Positions 8,281-16,680 of a stretch of DNA of 64,000 bases are shown piece by piece (position 1 is the stretch's first letter; each line of letters begins with the position of its first letter). The position numbers and the translations under genes were made by a program. Below the pieces are notes generated by a model. The model did not search any database, had not been told where the DNA came from, and worked only from the letters and a program-made list of their open reading frames with translations. Origin of the DNA: JAFAZI01 sp035501255 (GTDB lineage: Bacteria; Actinomycetota; Actinomycetes; JAFAQI01); assembly GCA_035501255.1 (NCBI GenBank), contig DATJWM010000130.1, positions 1 through 64,000 of the forward strand. The letters run 5' to 3'.

Positions 8281-9447
8281 ATGTACCACCTGAGCGAGAC
8301 CGATCTCGACCTCCAGCGCCGAGCCGCGACCTTCGCGGACGAGCTGATCCCGTACGAGGTCGAGGCCGAGCTGAACGACGGCGAGCTTGCCCCGGAGGTC
8401 GCGAAGGCGCACAAGGCGCGGGCGCAGGAGCTGGGTGTGTTCGCCACGAACATGCCGGTCGAGCTCGGCGGCGGCGGCGCGACGATGCTCCAGCAGGTGC
8501 TCGTCCAGGAGCAGGTCGGCCGGGTCACGAACGCGCTCGCGTGGGTCGCAGCGACGCCGCCCTCGTGGATGCCGGCGGTGGCGACGGAGTACCAGATCGA
8601 GACCTGGATCCGGCCGACGGTCGCGGGCCGGCGTGAGGAGTGCTACGCGATCACCGAGGAGGGCGCGGGATCGAACGTCGACGACATCGTCGCGACCGTT
8701 CGCCGGGATGGCGATGATTACGTCCTCGACGGGGTGAAGTGGCACGTCACGTCGTACAACTCGGCCGACTACACCTTCTTCCAGGGCAAGCTGGTCGACG
8801 GCCCGAACGCCGGGCAGCACGCGATGCTGCTCGTCGACATCCCGTCGCCCGGCGTCCGCGTCGAGCGCACGCCGGCGTACTCGCACACGATCAGCCACCA
8901 CCATCCGATCGTCGCGTTCGAGGGCGTCCGAGTGCCGGCCGCGAACCTCGTCGGCGCCGAGGGTGACGGCATGCGTTTCGCCTACGAGTGGTTCCGATTC
9001 GAGCGAATGATGGTCGCCGCGCGCTGCATCGGCGCGGCGCAGCGGCTGGTGGAGGAGATGACCGCGTTCGCGACCGAGCGGGTGGTCGGCGGCGTACCGA
9101 TCGCTAGCTTCGGCACGGTCGAGGCGATGCTCGCCGACAGCCTGACCGAGCTGTACGCCGCCCGATCCATGGTCTATGAGACCGCCCGCGGCGCGGACGA
9201 GGGCCGCGACGTCAAGGTGCAGCACATCCAGTGCTCGATGGCGAAGCTGTACGCGTCGGAGATGGCGAACCGGGTTGCCGACCGCGCGGTGCAGGTGTTC
9301 GGCGGTCGCGGTTATATGCGGGAGAACGTCGCGGAGCGGTTCTACCGCGAGCTGCGGGTGGAACGGATCTGGGAGGGCACGAGCGAGATCCAGCGCTCGA
9401 TCATCGGCGCCCGGATGGCAAAGGCCGGCGTCGCGGATCTGGTCTGA
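8281..9447 (+). CDS. Acyl-CoA dehydrogenase
   Basis: 388 residues with the three-domain acyl-CoA dehydrogenase pattern: an N-terminal helical domain, a beta domain holding AITEEGAGSNVDDI, and a C-terminal helical domain ending in WEGTSEIQRSIIGARMAK. The Glu in WEGT matches the usual catalytic base position (MCAD Glu376 type). FGGRGYM is the FAD/dimer-contact motif. Start ATG at 8281 follows the operator at 8220-8235 by about 45 bases. Shared control with the amine-oxidase and flavoprotein genes suggests that its substrate is an acyl-CoA from the same pathway. Confidence 0.92.
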   Translation: MYHLSETDLDLQRRAATFADELIPYEVEAELNDGELAPEVAKAHKARAQELGVFATNMPVELGGGGATMLQQVLVQEQVGRVTNALAWVAATPPSWMPAVATEYQIETWIRPTVAGRREECYAITEEGAGSNVDDIVATVRRDGDDYVLDGVKWHVTSYNSADYTFFQGKLVDGPNAGQHAMLLVDIPSPGVRVERTPAYSHTISHHHPIVAFEGVRVPAANLVGAEGDGMRFAYEWFRFERMMVAARCIGAAQRLVEEMTAFATERVVGGVPIASFGTVEAMLADSLTELYAARSMVYETARGADEGRDVKVQHIQCSMAKLYASEMANRVADRAVQVFGGRGYMRENVAERFYRELRVERIWEGTSEIQRSIIGARMAKAGVADLV

Positions 9448-9459
9448 CCGGCCCCACCG

Positions 9460-9519
9460 GCCAACTGTCAGTTGTCGGGCGAATTCGTGCAAAAAACGCC
9501 CGACAGCTGACAGTTTGGC
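9460..9519. repeat. Long hairpin repeat B1
   Basis: Left arm 9460-9481 and right arm 9497-9519 pair except for one inserted base and one G-T pair; the core is CAACTGTCAGTTGTCGGGC. The loop is AT-richer and 15 bases long. It starts 12 bases after the acyl-CoA dehydrogenase stop and ends 19 bases before the methyltransferase ATG. Same family as 31959-32021 and 46727-46789. Confidence 0.85.
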
Positions 9520-9538
9520 GAGAAGCTAGCGTCGGCGT

Positions 9539-10402
9539 ATGGGTGAGGCTCCGGTATCTGTTGTCGGGCCGAAGCACGAGCTCGTGCAGCGTTACCTCGC
9601 GATCCAGAACAACACCCGGCCCAACCCGCAGCGGCTGATCGTTCTCGACGGCCTCTGGGAGCTCGAGTCGGCCGTCGCGGCGGGCCTGCCGCTCGTCGCC
9701 CTGCTGCTGTGCCCGCAGCGGTTCCGGGGCAATCGCGCGTCCGACGTCGCCCGCAAAGCGGAGGCGCTCGCCGACGCCGTACTCAGCATCGGGCCGAAGC
9801 TCGCCGATCGGCTCTCCGACCGCGATACCTCCGACGGCCTCGCCGCGATCGCGGTATCGCGGCAGTGGACGCTCGCCGACCTCGACGTCCACGATCCGGC
9901 GCTGGTCTTGGTCCTCGACGGCCTCGAGGTGCTGGGCAATGTCGGTACGGCGGTTCGCTCGGCGCAGGCGAGCGGCGCCGCCGCCGTCGTCCTCACCAAC
10001 CGCAGAGTGCGGCTCACGCATCCGCGGCTGATCCACGCGAGCATGGCGGCCTCGCTGACCATGCCGATGGTCGAAGCGTCGGTGTCCGAGCTTGCTGGCT
10101 GGCTGGCGGGCAACGGCTTTCAGACCGTGCTGGCGGACACCGATGCGGCCACGACGTACAAGGCGTTCGGCTATGGCCGTCGGGTCGCCGTCGTCCTGGG
10201 CAGTGAGCGCTATGGCATCCACCGCGATTGGCGGGCGGTGCCGGCCGAGGCCGTGTCGATCCCGATGGCGGGCGGGGTCGACTCGCTGAACGTCGCGAAC
10301 GCGGCGACCATCCTGCTGTTCGAGATCGCCAGCCGCCAGCGGCCGGGGGACTTCGGCGAGGCAGGCACGAGCCCCAACGACGCGAGGCCCCTCCAAGTAT
10401 GA
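9539..10402 (+). CDS. TrmH-family (SPOUT) RNA 2'-O-methyltransferase
   Basis: 287 residues. The N-terminal part resembles the RNA-substrate-binding domain. The catalytic C-terminal domain shows the three SPOUT motifs: LEVLGNVGTAVRSAQASG (motif 1 with the conserved Arg), VVLGSERYGI (motif 2) and IPMAGGVDSLNVANAATIL (motif 3). These enzymes form a trefoil knot that binds S-adenosylmethionine and methylate ribose 2'-OH in rRNA or tRNA; which nucleotide is modified cannot be told. The gene stands alone and its stop codon lies in the loop of a strong terminator-like hairpin. Confidence 0.9.
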   Translation: MGEAPVSVVGPKHELVQRYLAIQNNTRPNPQRLIVLDGLWELESAVAAGLPLVALLLCPQRFRGNRASDVARKAEALADAVLSIGPKLADRLSDRDTSDGLAAIAVSRQWTLADLDVHDPALVLVLDGLEVLGNVGTAVRSAQASGAAAVVLTNRRVRLTHPRLIHASMAASLTMPMVEASVSELAGWLAGNGFQTVLADTDAATTYKAFGYGRRVAVVLGSERYGIHRDWRAVPAEAVSIPMAGGVDSLNVANAATILLFEIASRQRPGDFGEAGTSPNDARPLQV

Positions 10403-10417
10403 GTTGGAGGGGCCTCG
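10383..10417 (+). terminator. Stem-loop terminator overlapping the methyltransferase stop
   Basis: Perfect 14-base arms (CGAGGCCCCTCCAA at 10383-10396 and its complement at 10404-10417) around a 7-base loop. The TGA stop at 10400-10402 is in the loop. No T-run follows, as is common for actinobacterial terminators. Confidence 0.75.
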
Positions 10418-10617
10418 CCGGTTCCGCTGCACCGGCACATCGATTGCTCGACCCACTGTGCGTTGCGTTACCGGTACCAGTGTCCGAAGATCGGAGCCGG
10501 TTGCCCGGTCCTGTCGGGGTTTCCCCCGGCTCTCCGTTGCCTGGTGACAGGGAGATTTCTAGCGGGTCGATGGATGCTGCGCAAGGGGTTTTCCCTAGCA
10601 ATTTCAAGAAATTTTGG

Positions 10618-10690
10618 CCATCCACAGGATGTCCACCGAAGGCGCCGAGTTATCCCCCGACCGCGCCTGTCGTCCACCGGTTTATCCACA
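10618..10690 (+). promoter_or_regulatory. Cluster of DnaA-box-like sequences
   Basis: One exact TTATCCACA (10682-10690) with four related words in the same orientation: CCATCCACA (10618), GATGTCCAC (10628), TTATCCCCC (10650) and TCGTCCACC (10670). A DnaA-binding or titration site is possible. No dnaA, dnaN or parAB genes are nearby, so this is not the chromosomal origin. Confidence 0.35.
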
Positions 10691-10693
10691 GCG

Positions 10694-10743
10694 GATCAGT
10701 GAACCGTTACCCCTAGCCCGCTACGGCCAACGGTTCACTGATC
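10694..10743. repeat. Inverted repeat, 15-base arms, upstream of MFS gene
   Basis: GATCAGTGAACCGTT at 10694-10708 and its exact complement at 10729-10743, separated by 20 bases. It could be a terminator-like stem or a pair of regulator half-sites; the GTGAACC/GGTTCAC words recur in the operator candidate at 50917-50932. Confidence 0.6.
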
Positions 10744-10752
10744 GGGGTGGAG

Positions 10753-10778
10753 CTAACCGGAGCATTCGCTCCGGTTAG
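10753..10778. promoter_or_regulatory. Operator of the MFS-TetR operon
   Basis: CTAACCGGAGC and its complement GCTCCGGTTAG flank ATTC: a perfect 11-base-arm palindrome ending 11 bases before the MFS ATG. The right arm overlaps TTAGAG, a possible -10 element. Size and position fit a TetR-type repressor site, most simply for the TetR gene at 12256. Confidence 0.7.
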
Positions 10779-10789
10779 AGTGGGACACC

Positions 10790-12259
10790 ATGACGGGGGA
10801 GCGCCGGGTCGGTCGGAACGCGATCTTCGCGGTGCTCGCCGTCGCGGTCAGTGCGTACGCGCTGCTCCAGTCCCTCGTCGTCCCCGTGCTCGCCACCATC
10901 CAGGCCAGCCTGCACACCTCACAGAACACCGTGACGTGGGTGTTGACGGCGTACCTGCTGTCGGCGTCGGTGTTCACCCCGATCGCCGGCCGGCTCGGGG
11001 ACATGTGGGGCAAGGACCGGATGCTGGTCGCCTGCCTCGGTGCGTTGGCCCTCGGCTCTTTGCTGGCGGCGGTCGCGACCTCGATCGGCGTGATGATCGT
11101 CGCGCGGGTCATCCAAGGCATCGGCGGCGGCGTCATCCCGCTGTCCTTCGGAATCATCCGCGACGAGTACGAACCGGAGCGGGTGGCCGGCGCGGTCGGG
11201 ACCGTGGCCGGTCTCACGGCGGCCGGGAGCGGGATCGGTCTCGTGCTCGCGGGCCCGATCGTGCACTCGCTGAACTACCACTGGCTGTTCTGGATCCCGA
11301 TGGTCGTGAACGCCGCCGCGATGGTTGCCGCGCGCTACGTGATCCCGCCATCGCCGACTCGCGCCGAGGGTCAGCTGAGCTGGCTTGCGATCGGGTTGCT
11401 CTCGTCCTGGCTCGTGGCCTTGTTGGTCCCGGTCAGCGAGGCGCCGACGTGGGGCTGGGGGTCGCCCCGTGTGCTGGGACTTCTCGCAGCCGCGGTCATC
11501 CTGTTCGTCGCGTGGATCGTGGTGGAGTCGCGGGCGAGGCATCCGCTGATCGACATGAAGATGATGCGGCTGCCGATCGTGTGGACGACGAACCTGGTCG
11601 CTTTCCTGTTCGGGATCGGGCTCTACGCGACCATGGCGTTCATCCCCGAGTTCATGCAGACCCCCACCTCGGCCGGCTACGGGTTCGGTGCGAGCATCAC
11701 CCACTCCGGCCTGCTGATGTTGCCGCTCGGGGCGGTCATGTTCGTGGTGTCGCTGCTGTCGGGCCGGCTCACCGTGCGGTTCGGAGGCAAGGCCCTACTC
11801 GTCACCGGATCCGTGGCGATGGTCGCGAGCTTCCTGCTGTTGACCTTTGCCCACGACGACCAATGGCAGCTCGTGACCGCCCTCGCGATCCAGGGGCTGG
11901 GCTTCGGCCTCGCGTTCGCGGCCATGTCGAGCCTGGTCGTCGAAGGGGTGCCGGCGAGCCAGACCGGAGTCGCCAGCGGGATGAACGCCAACATCCGGAC
12001 GGTCGGCGGATCGATCGGCGCCGCGATCGCGAGCACGATCATCACCTCGGGCGTCGCAACCGGAGAGTTCCCGAAGGCCTCCGGCTACGACCACGGGTTC
12101 GCCTTCCTGGCGGTGACCGCGATCGCAGGTGCGCTCGCCTCGCTGTTGGTTCCCGCGGTACGACGGCACCTCGGCGCGCAGGAGTACGACGCAGCCCAGC
12201 CACACGCCGAGCTCGGCATGGTGGCGGCCGGCACGCTGATCGGCAGCGACCCGGAGTGA
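10790..12259 (+). CDS. MFS drug exporter, DHA2 (EmrB/QacA) type
   Basis: 489 residues, strongly hydrophobic, with a pattern fitting about 14 membrane segments. The motif GRLGDMWGKDR between the second and third segments is MFS motif A, and IQGIGGGVIPLSFGIIRDE is typical of the DHA2 H+ antiporter group. The predicted job is proton-driven export of a drug or lipid-like compound across the cytoplasmic membrane. The stop overlaps the start of a TetR gene (GTGA), and an 11-base-arm palindrome precedes the start, so it is very probably repressed by that TetR and induced by its substrate. Confidence 0.92.
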   Translation: MTGERRVGRNAIFAVLAVAVSAYALLQSLVVPVLATIQASLHTSQNTVTWVLTAYLLSASVFTPIAGRLGDMWGKDRMLVACLGALALGSLLAAVATSIGVMIVARVIQGIGGGVIPLSFGIIRDEYEPERVAGAVGTVAGLTAAGSGIGLVLAGPIVHSLNYHWLFWIPMVVNAAAMVAARYVIPPSPTRAEGQLSWLAIGLLSSWLVALLVPVSEAPTWGWGSPRVLGLLAAAVILFVAWIVVESRARHPLIDMKMMRLPIVWTTNLVAFLFGIGLYATMAFIPEFMQTPTSAGYGFGASITHSGLLMLPLGAVMFVVSLLSGRLTVRFGGKALLVTGSVAMVASFLLLTFAHDDQWQLVTALAIQGLGFGLAFAAMSSLVVEGVPASQTGVASGMNANIRTVGGSIGAAIASTIITSGVATGEFPKASGYDHGFAFLAVTAIAGALASLLVPAVRRHLGAQEYDAAQPHAELGMVAAGTLIGSDPE

Positions 12260-12885
12260 CGGCCGCCACCGCACCGCTCGACCGGCCGTTGCGCCGTGAT
12301 GCTGCCGAGAACCGCGCGCGCGTGCTGGCGGCGGCGACCCAGGTCTTCACCGAGCAGGGGCTCGGGGCGAGCGTCGAGGAGGTCGCGCGCGTGGCCGGGG
12401 TCGGGATGGGCACGCTGTACCGGCGGTTCGCGACCAAGGATGCACTGATCGGTGCGCTGGTCGCGGTCATGCTCCAGGAGACGCTCGAGTTGGCCGAACA
12501 GGCGCGGGCGATCGGCGGCGGGCGCGGCCTCGAGTCGTTCCTGGAGACCTCGAGCGCCTACCAGGCGGAGCATGTCGGCTGCCTCGACCGGCTCTGGGAG
12601 GTCGGTCCGGATGAGCCGTCGGTGCGCGCGATCAGGCGCACGATCGACCGCCTGCTGGCGGACGCCAAGGCGCGCGGCCGGGTTCGCGCGGAGATCGCCA
12701 ACACCGACGTGACGATGGTGATGTGGTCGATCCGAGGGGTGATCAGGACCAGCCATCGGGTCGCCCCGCACGCTTGGCGCCGTCACCTCGATCTCCTGCT
12801 CGCCGGGTTGCGGCCGGCGGGCGAGCCGCTCGGGCACCCGCCGCTCACTCGTGCGCAGGTCGACGCCGTCGTCGGCAAGGTCTGA
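12256..12885 (+). CDS. TetR family regulator of the adjacent exporter
   Basis: 209 residues from the GTG at 12256, which overlaps the MFS stop by four bases (GTGA), implying coupled translation. The HTH is complete: AAENRARVLAAATQVFTEQG, ASVEEVARVAGVGMGTLYRRF. The C-terminal domain (LFVAVMLQETLELAE-like helices, then EHVGCLDRLWEVG) fits the AcrR-type regulators linked to exporters. Probable target is the palindrome at 10753-10778, giving autorepression of the two-gene operon. Confidence 0.9.
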   Translation: MTAATAPLDRPLRRDAAENRARVLAAATQVFTEQGLGASVEEVARVAGVGMGTLYRRFATKDALIGALVAVMLQETLELAEQARAIGGGRGLESFLETSSAYQAEHVGCLDRLWEVGPDEPSVRAIRRTIDRLLADAKARGRVRAEIANTDVTMVMWSIRGVIRTSHRVAPHAWRRHLDLLLAGLRPAGEPLGHPPLTRAQVDAVVGKV

Positions 12886-12924
12886 GCGTCCGCGGGCGCG
12901 GCTTGGGCCCCCCACCTTCGCAAC

Positions 12925-13944
12925 ATGGACGACTCGCGGGCACGGCAGACTGTCGCCATGCAGGTGCGCTCCGCGGTTCCGGTGATCGACCTCGCCCCCT
13001 GGTACGCCGGCGATCCGACGTCGCGCGAGCAGGTGGCGGCAGCGGTCGACACCGCGCTGTGCGAGATCGGGTTCCTGATGGTCCGCAATCACGGCGTACC
13101 CCTGCAGTTGCGTGACGAGGTGCGCGCGGCGGCGCGCACGTTCTTCGCGCTGCCGCCGGAGGTCAAGGCGCGCTATCGCATCCGGGTCGGCGCACACACT
13201 TGGCTGCCGCGCGGCTGGCAGCCGGTCGGCGCCGAGGCGAACGCAAACTCCGACGCCGGGGTCAGCGCGCCCGCCGACCTCAAGGAGTCCTTCGACGTCG
13301 CGTGCTTCGAGCGCACCGGCGATCCCGCCGTCGACCGAGAGTGGTTCACCGACAACGTCTGGCCGCAAGAGGTGCCGGCGTACCGGCGGTCGGTTACGGC
13401 GTACCTCGTCGAGATGCACCGGCTGGTCGACGACCTGCTGACGATCGCCGCGGTTGCGCTCGGGCTGCCGGAGGACGGGTTCCTCAGGCAGGCTCGCCAC
13501 CCGACCTGGTCGTTCTACACGCACTGGTATCCGGCGCTCGCCGCGGTGGGTACGCCGGTTCCGGGGCAGCTGCGGATCGGCTCGCACACCGACTTCGGCA
13601 CCTTCACCATCCTTGACCGCGAGCGGGGAACCGGTGGGCTTCAGGTGCTGGGCAAGGACGGGGAGTGGGCGGACGCACCGTGGGTGGACGGCGCGTTCAC
13701 GATCAACATCGGCGACATGATGGCCCGCTGGAGCGGGGACCGCTGGCTGTCCAACCGGCACCGGGTGCTTGCCCCCGATCCGAGCGCCCCGGATGAGGAC
13801 CTCGTCTCGCTCGTCTACTTCCACGAAGCAGACCCGACGGCGGTCCTGCACAGCGTCCCGCCGCCGGTCGGCCGACTGTCCCACGAGCCGGTCGTCGCGG
13901 GGGAGTACCTGCGCGCGAAGCTCGCGGCGATCTCGATCGGGTAG
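12925..13944 (+). CDS. Isopenicillin-N-synthase-like 2OG-Fe(II) oxygenase family protein
   Basis: 339 residues from ATG 12925; an internal ATG at 12958 just before the conserved VPVIDLAPW is an equally good start. The N-terminal DIOX_N region (GFLMVRNHGVP) and the jelly-roll core are clear. Iron ligands are H221 and D223 in SHTDFGTFT and H279 in SNRHRV. The usual 2-oxoglutarate-binding Arg of the RxS motif is replaced: the site reads L293-V-S. Either the co-substrate binds differently or none is used, as in IPNS itself, though IPNS keeps the motif. Substrate unknown. The potassium-channel gene starts 4 bases after the stop. Confidence 0.83.
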   Translation: MDDSRARQTVAMQVRSAVPVIDLAPWYAGDPTSREQVAAAVDTALCEIGFLMVRNHGVPLQLRDEVRAAARTFFALPPEVKARYRIRVGAHTWLPRGWQPVGAEANANSDAGVSAPADLKESFDVACFERTGDPAVDREWFTDNVWPQEVPAYRRSVTAYLVEMHRLVDDLLTIAAVALGLPEDGFLRQARHPTWSFYTHWYPALAAVGTPVPGQLRIGSHTDFGTFTILDRERGTGGLQVLGKDGEWADAPWVDGAFTINIGDMMARWSGDRWLSNRHRVLAPDPSAPDEDLVSLVYFHEADPTAVLHSVPPPVGRLSHEPVVAGEYLRAKLAAISIG

Positions 13945-13948
13945 TGCG

Positions 13949-15730
13949 ATGAGCGAGCCGCGAGACCTGCGCGATCACATCATCGTGTGCGGGCTGCACG
14001 GCGTCGGCCTGCTCAGTGTCGAGCAGCTCGTGCACGTCGGGCGCCGGGTGGTCGTGATCGACCCGCATCCGGAGCCGCGCCACCAGGCCGCACTTGCCGC
14101 GATGGACGTGCCCCTGGTGGTCGCCGACCCGCGCGATCCGGAGGTGTTGAACCGCGCCGGGCTCACGACCGCGACGGCCGTGCTGTGCGTGCAGCGCGAC
14201 GACCTGGACACGCTGGCGACCGCCCTGCTCGTGCACGAGCTGCGCGCCGACATCCGCCTTGCCGTCCGGCTCGACAACACCGGCGTTGGTGGCGCCCTCG
14301 CCTCGATGACGGGCATCGGCACGGTGCTCAACCGGGCGGGGATCGCGGCGCCGTCGATCGTCGAGGCCTGCCAGCAGACCACCGATCACAAGATCGAGAT
14401 CGACGGGACGACTTTCGTCGTCGCCGAGCTGGTTGCGCCCCGGACCCAGAGCCTGAGGCGGCAGTTTGGTGACCTGGCGCCGATCGCGATCGCCCCCAAC
14501 GGCGGCGGGCCGCTCGTGATCTGTCCCGGTCGTGACCAACTCGCGACGGGTGGCGACCGGGTCACGGTGGTCGGCACCGAGGAGCAGATCCGCGACTGGC
14601 GACCCGACGCGGCCGGATCCGGACGGGACAGCGAGCGACGGTTGTCGTTGACCGCCGGGATCAGGCGGATGCGCCATGACATTGCCGGCTTGTTCGGCGA
14701 GATCGACCGGGGTCTGCGGACGGCGCTGATCGTCATCGCGGCTTTGGTCGCGGTGTCCACGGTGGTGCTTCGCTTCGGCTACCGCAACCCCGGCGGCGGG
14801 CACATGAGCGTGCTCAACGCCTTGTACTTCACCGTCAGCACCGACGCGACCGTCGGGTACGGCGACTTCAACTACCGCGGCCAACCGCATTGGCTGGTGG
14901 CGTTTGGGATCGCGGACATCGTGATGGGGGCGGCGCTCGCGACCATGCTGTTCGCGCTGCTGACCAACCTGCTCGTCAGCCGGCGGCTGGCTCAGGCCTT
15001 GGGGCGCAAGCGGATCACCGGGATGGTCGACCACGTCGTTCTCATCGGTCTCGGCACCGTCGGGATGGAGGTGCTCGAGGGGTTGCGACGGTCCCGCGAC
15101 GTCGTGGTGATCGAGTCGAACGACGACGGCCGATTCGTCTCGCAGGCGCGTGCCCTGGGTGTGCCGGTGGTCATCGGCGACGCGACGTTGCCGCAGACCC
15201 TCGATCTGGTCAACCTCGATGGCGCGTCGGCGGTTGCGGTCCTGACCAGCAACGACTTCACCAACGTTGAGATCGCCTTGGCGTTGGGCAGCCGGCTCGC
15301 GCGTGCCCGCCGCAACACGCCGATGGTGGTCCGGCTCTTCGACCGCCAGCTGGCCCGCTCCGTGGAGCGGACCTTCGACTTCCGCCACGTCCGCTCGACC
15401 TCGGCGCTCGCGGCGCCGTGGTTCGTCGGGGCCGCACTCGGCCTCGACGTCCTCGACACGTTCTATGTCGATCGTCAGCCGTTCCTGCTCGGGCGGCTCA
15501 CGGTCGCCGTGGGAGGCGGTCTGGAGGGCCGGATGATGCGCGAACTGTCGGCTCGCACCCGGGTGCTCGCGCTGCACCGCGCGGCCGGGGATCTCGAGCA
15601 CCCGCCGCGCCGCGACACCGTGTTCGCGGCCGGCGATGCGGCCTACATCGTCGGTCCGTATGAGGAGCTGCTCAGCGTGTTGCTGAGCGACCTGAGACCG
15701 GTCGACGGTTTCGCTGACCAAATCGGATAA
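13949..15730 (+). CDS. Potassium channel with RCK domains on both sides of the pore
   Basis: 593 residues from ATG 13949. Residues 10-215 form a TrkA-N/RCK domain (HIIVCGLHGVGLLSVEQL). Residues about 258-276 are a first membrane helix, the P-loop carries the K+ selectivity filter TVGYGD at 301-306, and a second membrane helix covers about 318-343. A second RCK domain follows from 361 (HVVLIGLGTVGMEVLEGL) with a further C-terminal RCK_C-like part. Most RCK channels carry RCK domains only after the pore; here one precedes it. The protein probably gates K+ flux in response to a nucleotide or Ca2+. The frame extends upstream into the oxygenase gene, but the ATG just after that stop is the natural start. 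Confidence 0.9.
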   Translation: MSEPRDLRDHIIVCGLHGVGLLSVEQLVHVGRRVVVIDPHPEPRHQAALAAMDVPLVVADPRDPEVLNRAGLTTATAVLCVQRDDLDTLATALLVHELRADIRLAVRLDNTGVGGALASMTGIGTVLNRAGIAAPSIVEACQQTTDHKIEIDGTTFVVAELVAPRTQSLRRQFGDLAPIAIAPNGGGPLVICPGRDQLATGGDRVTVVGTEEQIRDWRPDAAGSGRDSERRLSLTAGIRRMRHDIAGLFGEIDRGLRTALIVIAALVAVSTVVLRFGYRNPGGGHMSVLNALYFTVSTDATVGYGDFNYRGQPHWLVAFGIADIVMGAALATMLFALLTNLLVSRRLAQALGRKRITGMVDHVVLIGLGTVGMEVLEGLRRSRDVVVIESNDDGRFVSQARALGVPVVIGDATLPQTLDLVNLDGASAVAVLTSNDFTNVEIALALGSRLARARRNTPMVVRLFDRQLARSVERTFDFRHVRSTSALAAPWFVGAALGLDVLDTFYVDRQPFLLGRLTVAVGGGLEGRMMRELSARTRVLALHRAAGDLEHPPRRDTVFAAGDAAYIVGPYEELLSVLLSDLRPVDGFADQIG

Positions 15731-15836
15731 ACAGGGTAATATGGCTACTTTCGAGCGTTGTGCTGCCGCCGACCTTACTTTCCGGTAACGTCCCAGGCGC
15801 GGCCAACGATGTTCGCGCACCGAAAGGGGCAGTTCC

Positions 15837-16658
15837 TTGAAGTTTTCCCGGATCGCAGCCAGCGCTGCGCTGACCATGGCGGCGGCCAGCTCGGTCGTGG
15901 TCGTCGGCGCGGCGACACCGGCCAGCGCCTACCAGATCGTCGCCTCGCCCACGATCACCCCCGACAAGAACCTCGTCGACAACGACACGGTCGACGTCAA
16001 CATCACCGGATACGCTGGGGACGCCCCGGGCACGACCCTCTACGTGGTCGAGTGCACCTTCGACGTCGTGATCTCGAAGGGCGACACCAAGTATTGCGAT
16101 CAGTCGGACCCGACGAACCCGGACCAGAGCACCGACGTCCCCGAGCACGTGCTGAAGCTAACGACGGACTCCAGCGGCGACGCGTCGGGCACGTTCAAGG
16201 TTCACACCGGCTCCGACTTCCTCGCGGCCGACAAGAACGCCGCGTGCGACTACGCGCACAACCAGCACTCGTGCATCATCGTCGTCACCGACGGCCAGAC
16301 CGCCGACACGACGACGTACGCGAGCTTCGGCTACATCTACTTCAAGGACACCCGGGTGTCGTCGAAGACCTCGGTCTCCGCTCCGAAGTCGGCGAAGGCG
16401 GGCGCGAAGGCGGCCGTGTCCGCGAAGGTGAAGGGCTCGGGCTCGGCCAAGCCGACCGGCAAGGTGACGTTCAAGGACAACGGCAAGAAGTGCGGCAAGC
16501 CGGTCTCCTTGAAGTCGGCGAAGGCGTCCGCCAAGTGCACAGTCGTCAAGGGCAAGAACGCGATCACCGCCTCCTATGCCGGTGACGCGAACTACCAGGC
16601 CAGCAGCGGAAAGGCCACCATCGTCGGTAAGGTTCCGACCAAGAAAAAGAAGAAGTAA
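15837..16658 (+). CDS. Secreted Ig-like-domain protein with Lys-rich tail
   Basis: 273 residues from a TTG start; GAAAGGGG sits about 7 bases upstream. A Sec signal peptide ends around TPASA-Y (residues 28-33). The first mature domain (about 33-180) resembles the neocarzinostatin-type beta-sandwich, with paired Cys (ECTFD, KYCDQ, AACDY, HSCII). The second (about 185-265) is a bacterial Ig-like Big_3-type repeat (PTGKVTFKDNGKKCGK ... ASYAGDANYQAS). The tail ends in KKKKK. It is very basic outside the first domain. Probably an exported cell-surface or matrix protein; no enzymatic motif. A bidirectional terminator follows. Confidence 0.85.
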   Translation: MKFSRIAASAALTMAAASSVVVVGAATPASAYQIVASPTITPDKNLVDNDTVDVNITGYAGDAPGTTLYVVECTFDVVISKGDTKYCDQSDPTNPDQSTDVPEHVLKLTTDSSGDASGTFKVHTGSDFLAADKNAACDYAHNQHSCIIVVTDGQTADTTTYASFGYIYFKDTRVSSKTSVSAPKSAKAGAKAAVSAKVKGSGSAKPTGKVTFKDNGKKCGKPVSLKSAKASAKCTVVKGKNAITASYAGDANYQASSGKATIVGKVPTKKKKK

Positions 16659-16680
16659 CTCTTCAGCTTCACTGACCTCA

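Larger units (their letters stand above)
10418..10789. other. Long intergenic region with several palindromes, no gene seen
   Basis: About 370 bases without a convincing gene on either strand. It holds AATTTC-AA-GAAATT (starting near 10600), a run of DnaA-box-like words (10618-10690), a long inverted repeat (10694-10743) and the operator of the MFS gene (10753-10778). It is AT-richer than its surroundings in places. Short frames here have no protein-like features. Confidence 0.6.

Noticed and set aside
10463..10702. Small genes in the 10.4-10.8 kb gap
   Set aside because: Short frames cross palindromes and operator sites, lack ribosome-binding sites and look random.
10618..10743. Chromosomal replication origin
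   Set aside because: No dnaA, dnaN, gyrB or rnpA genes, and only one exact box.
13703..15877. Long minus-strand reading frame opposite the K+ channel
   Set aside because: Antisense shadow of a gene with clear domains; the composition is Arg/His-rich and without motifs.
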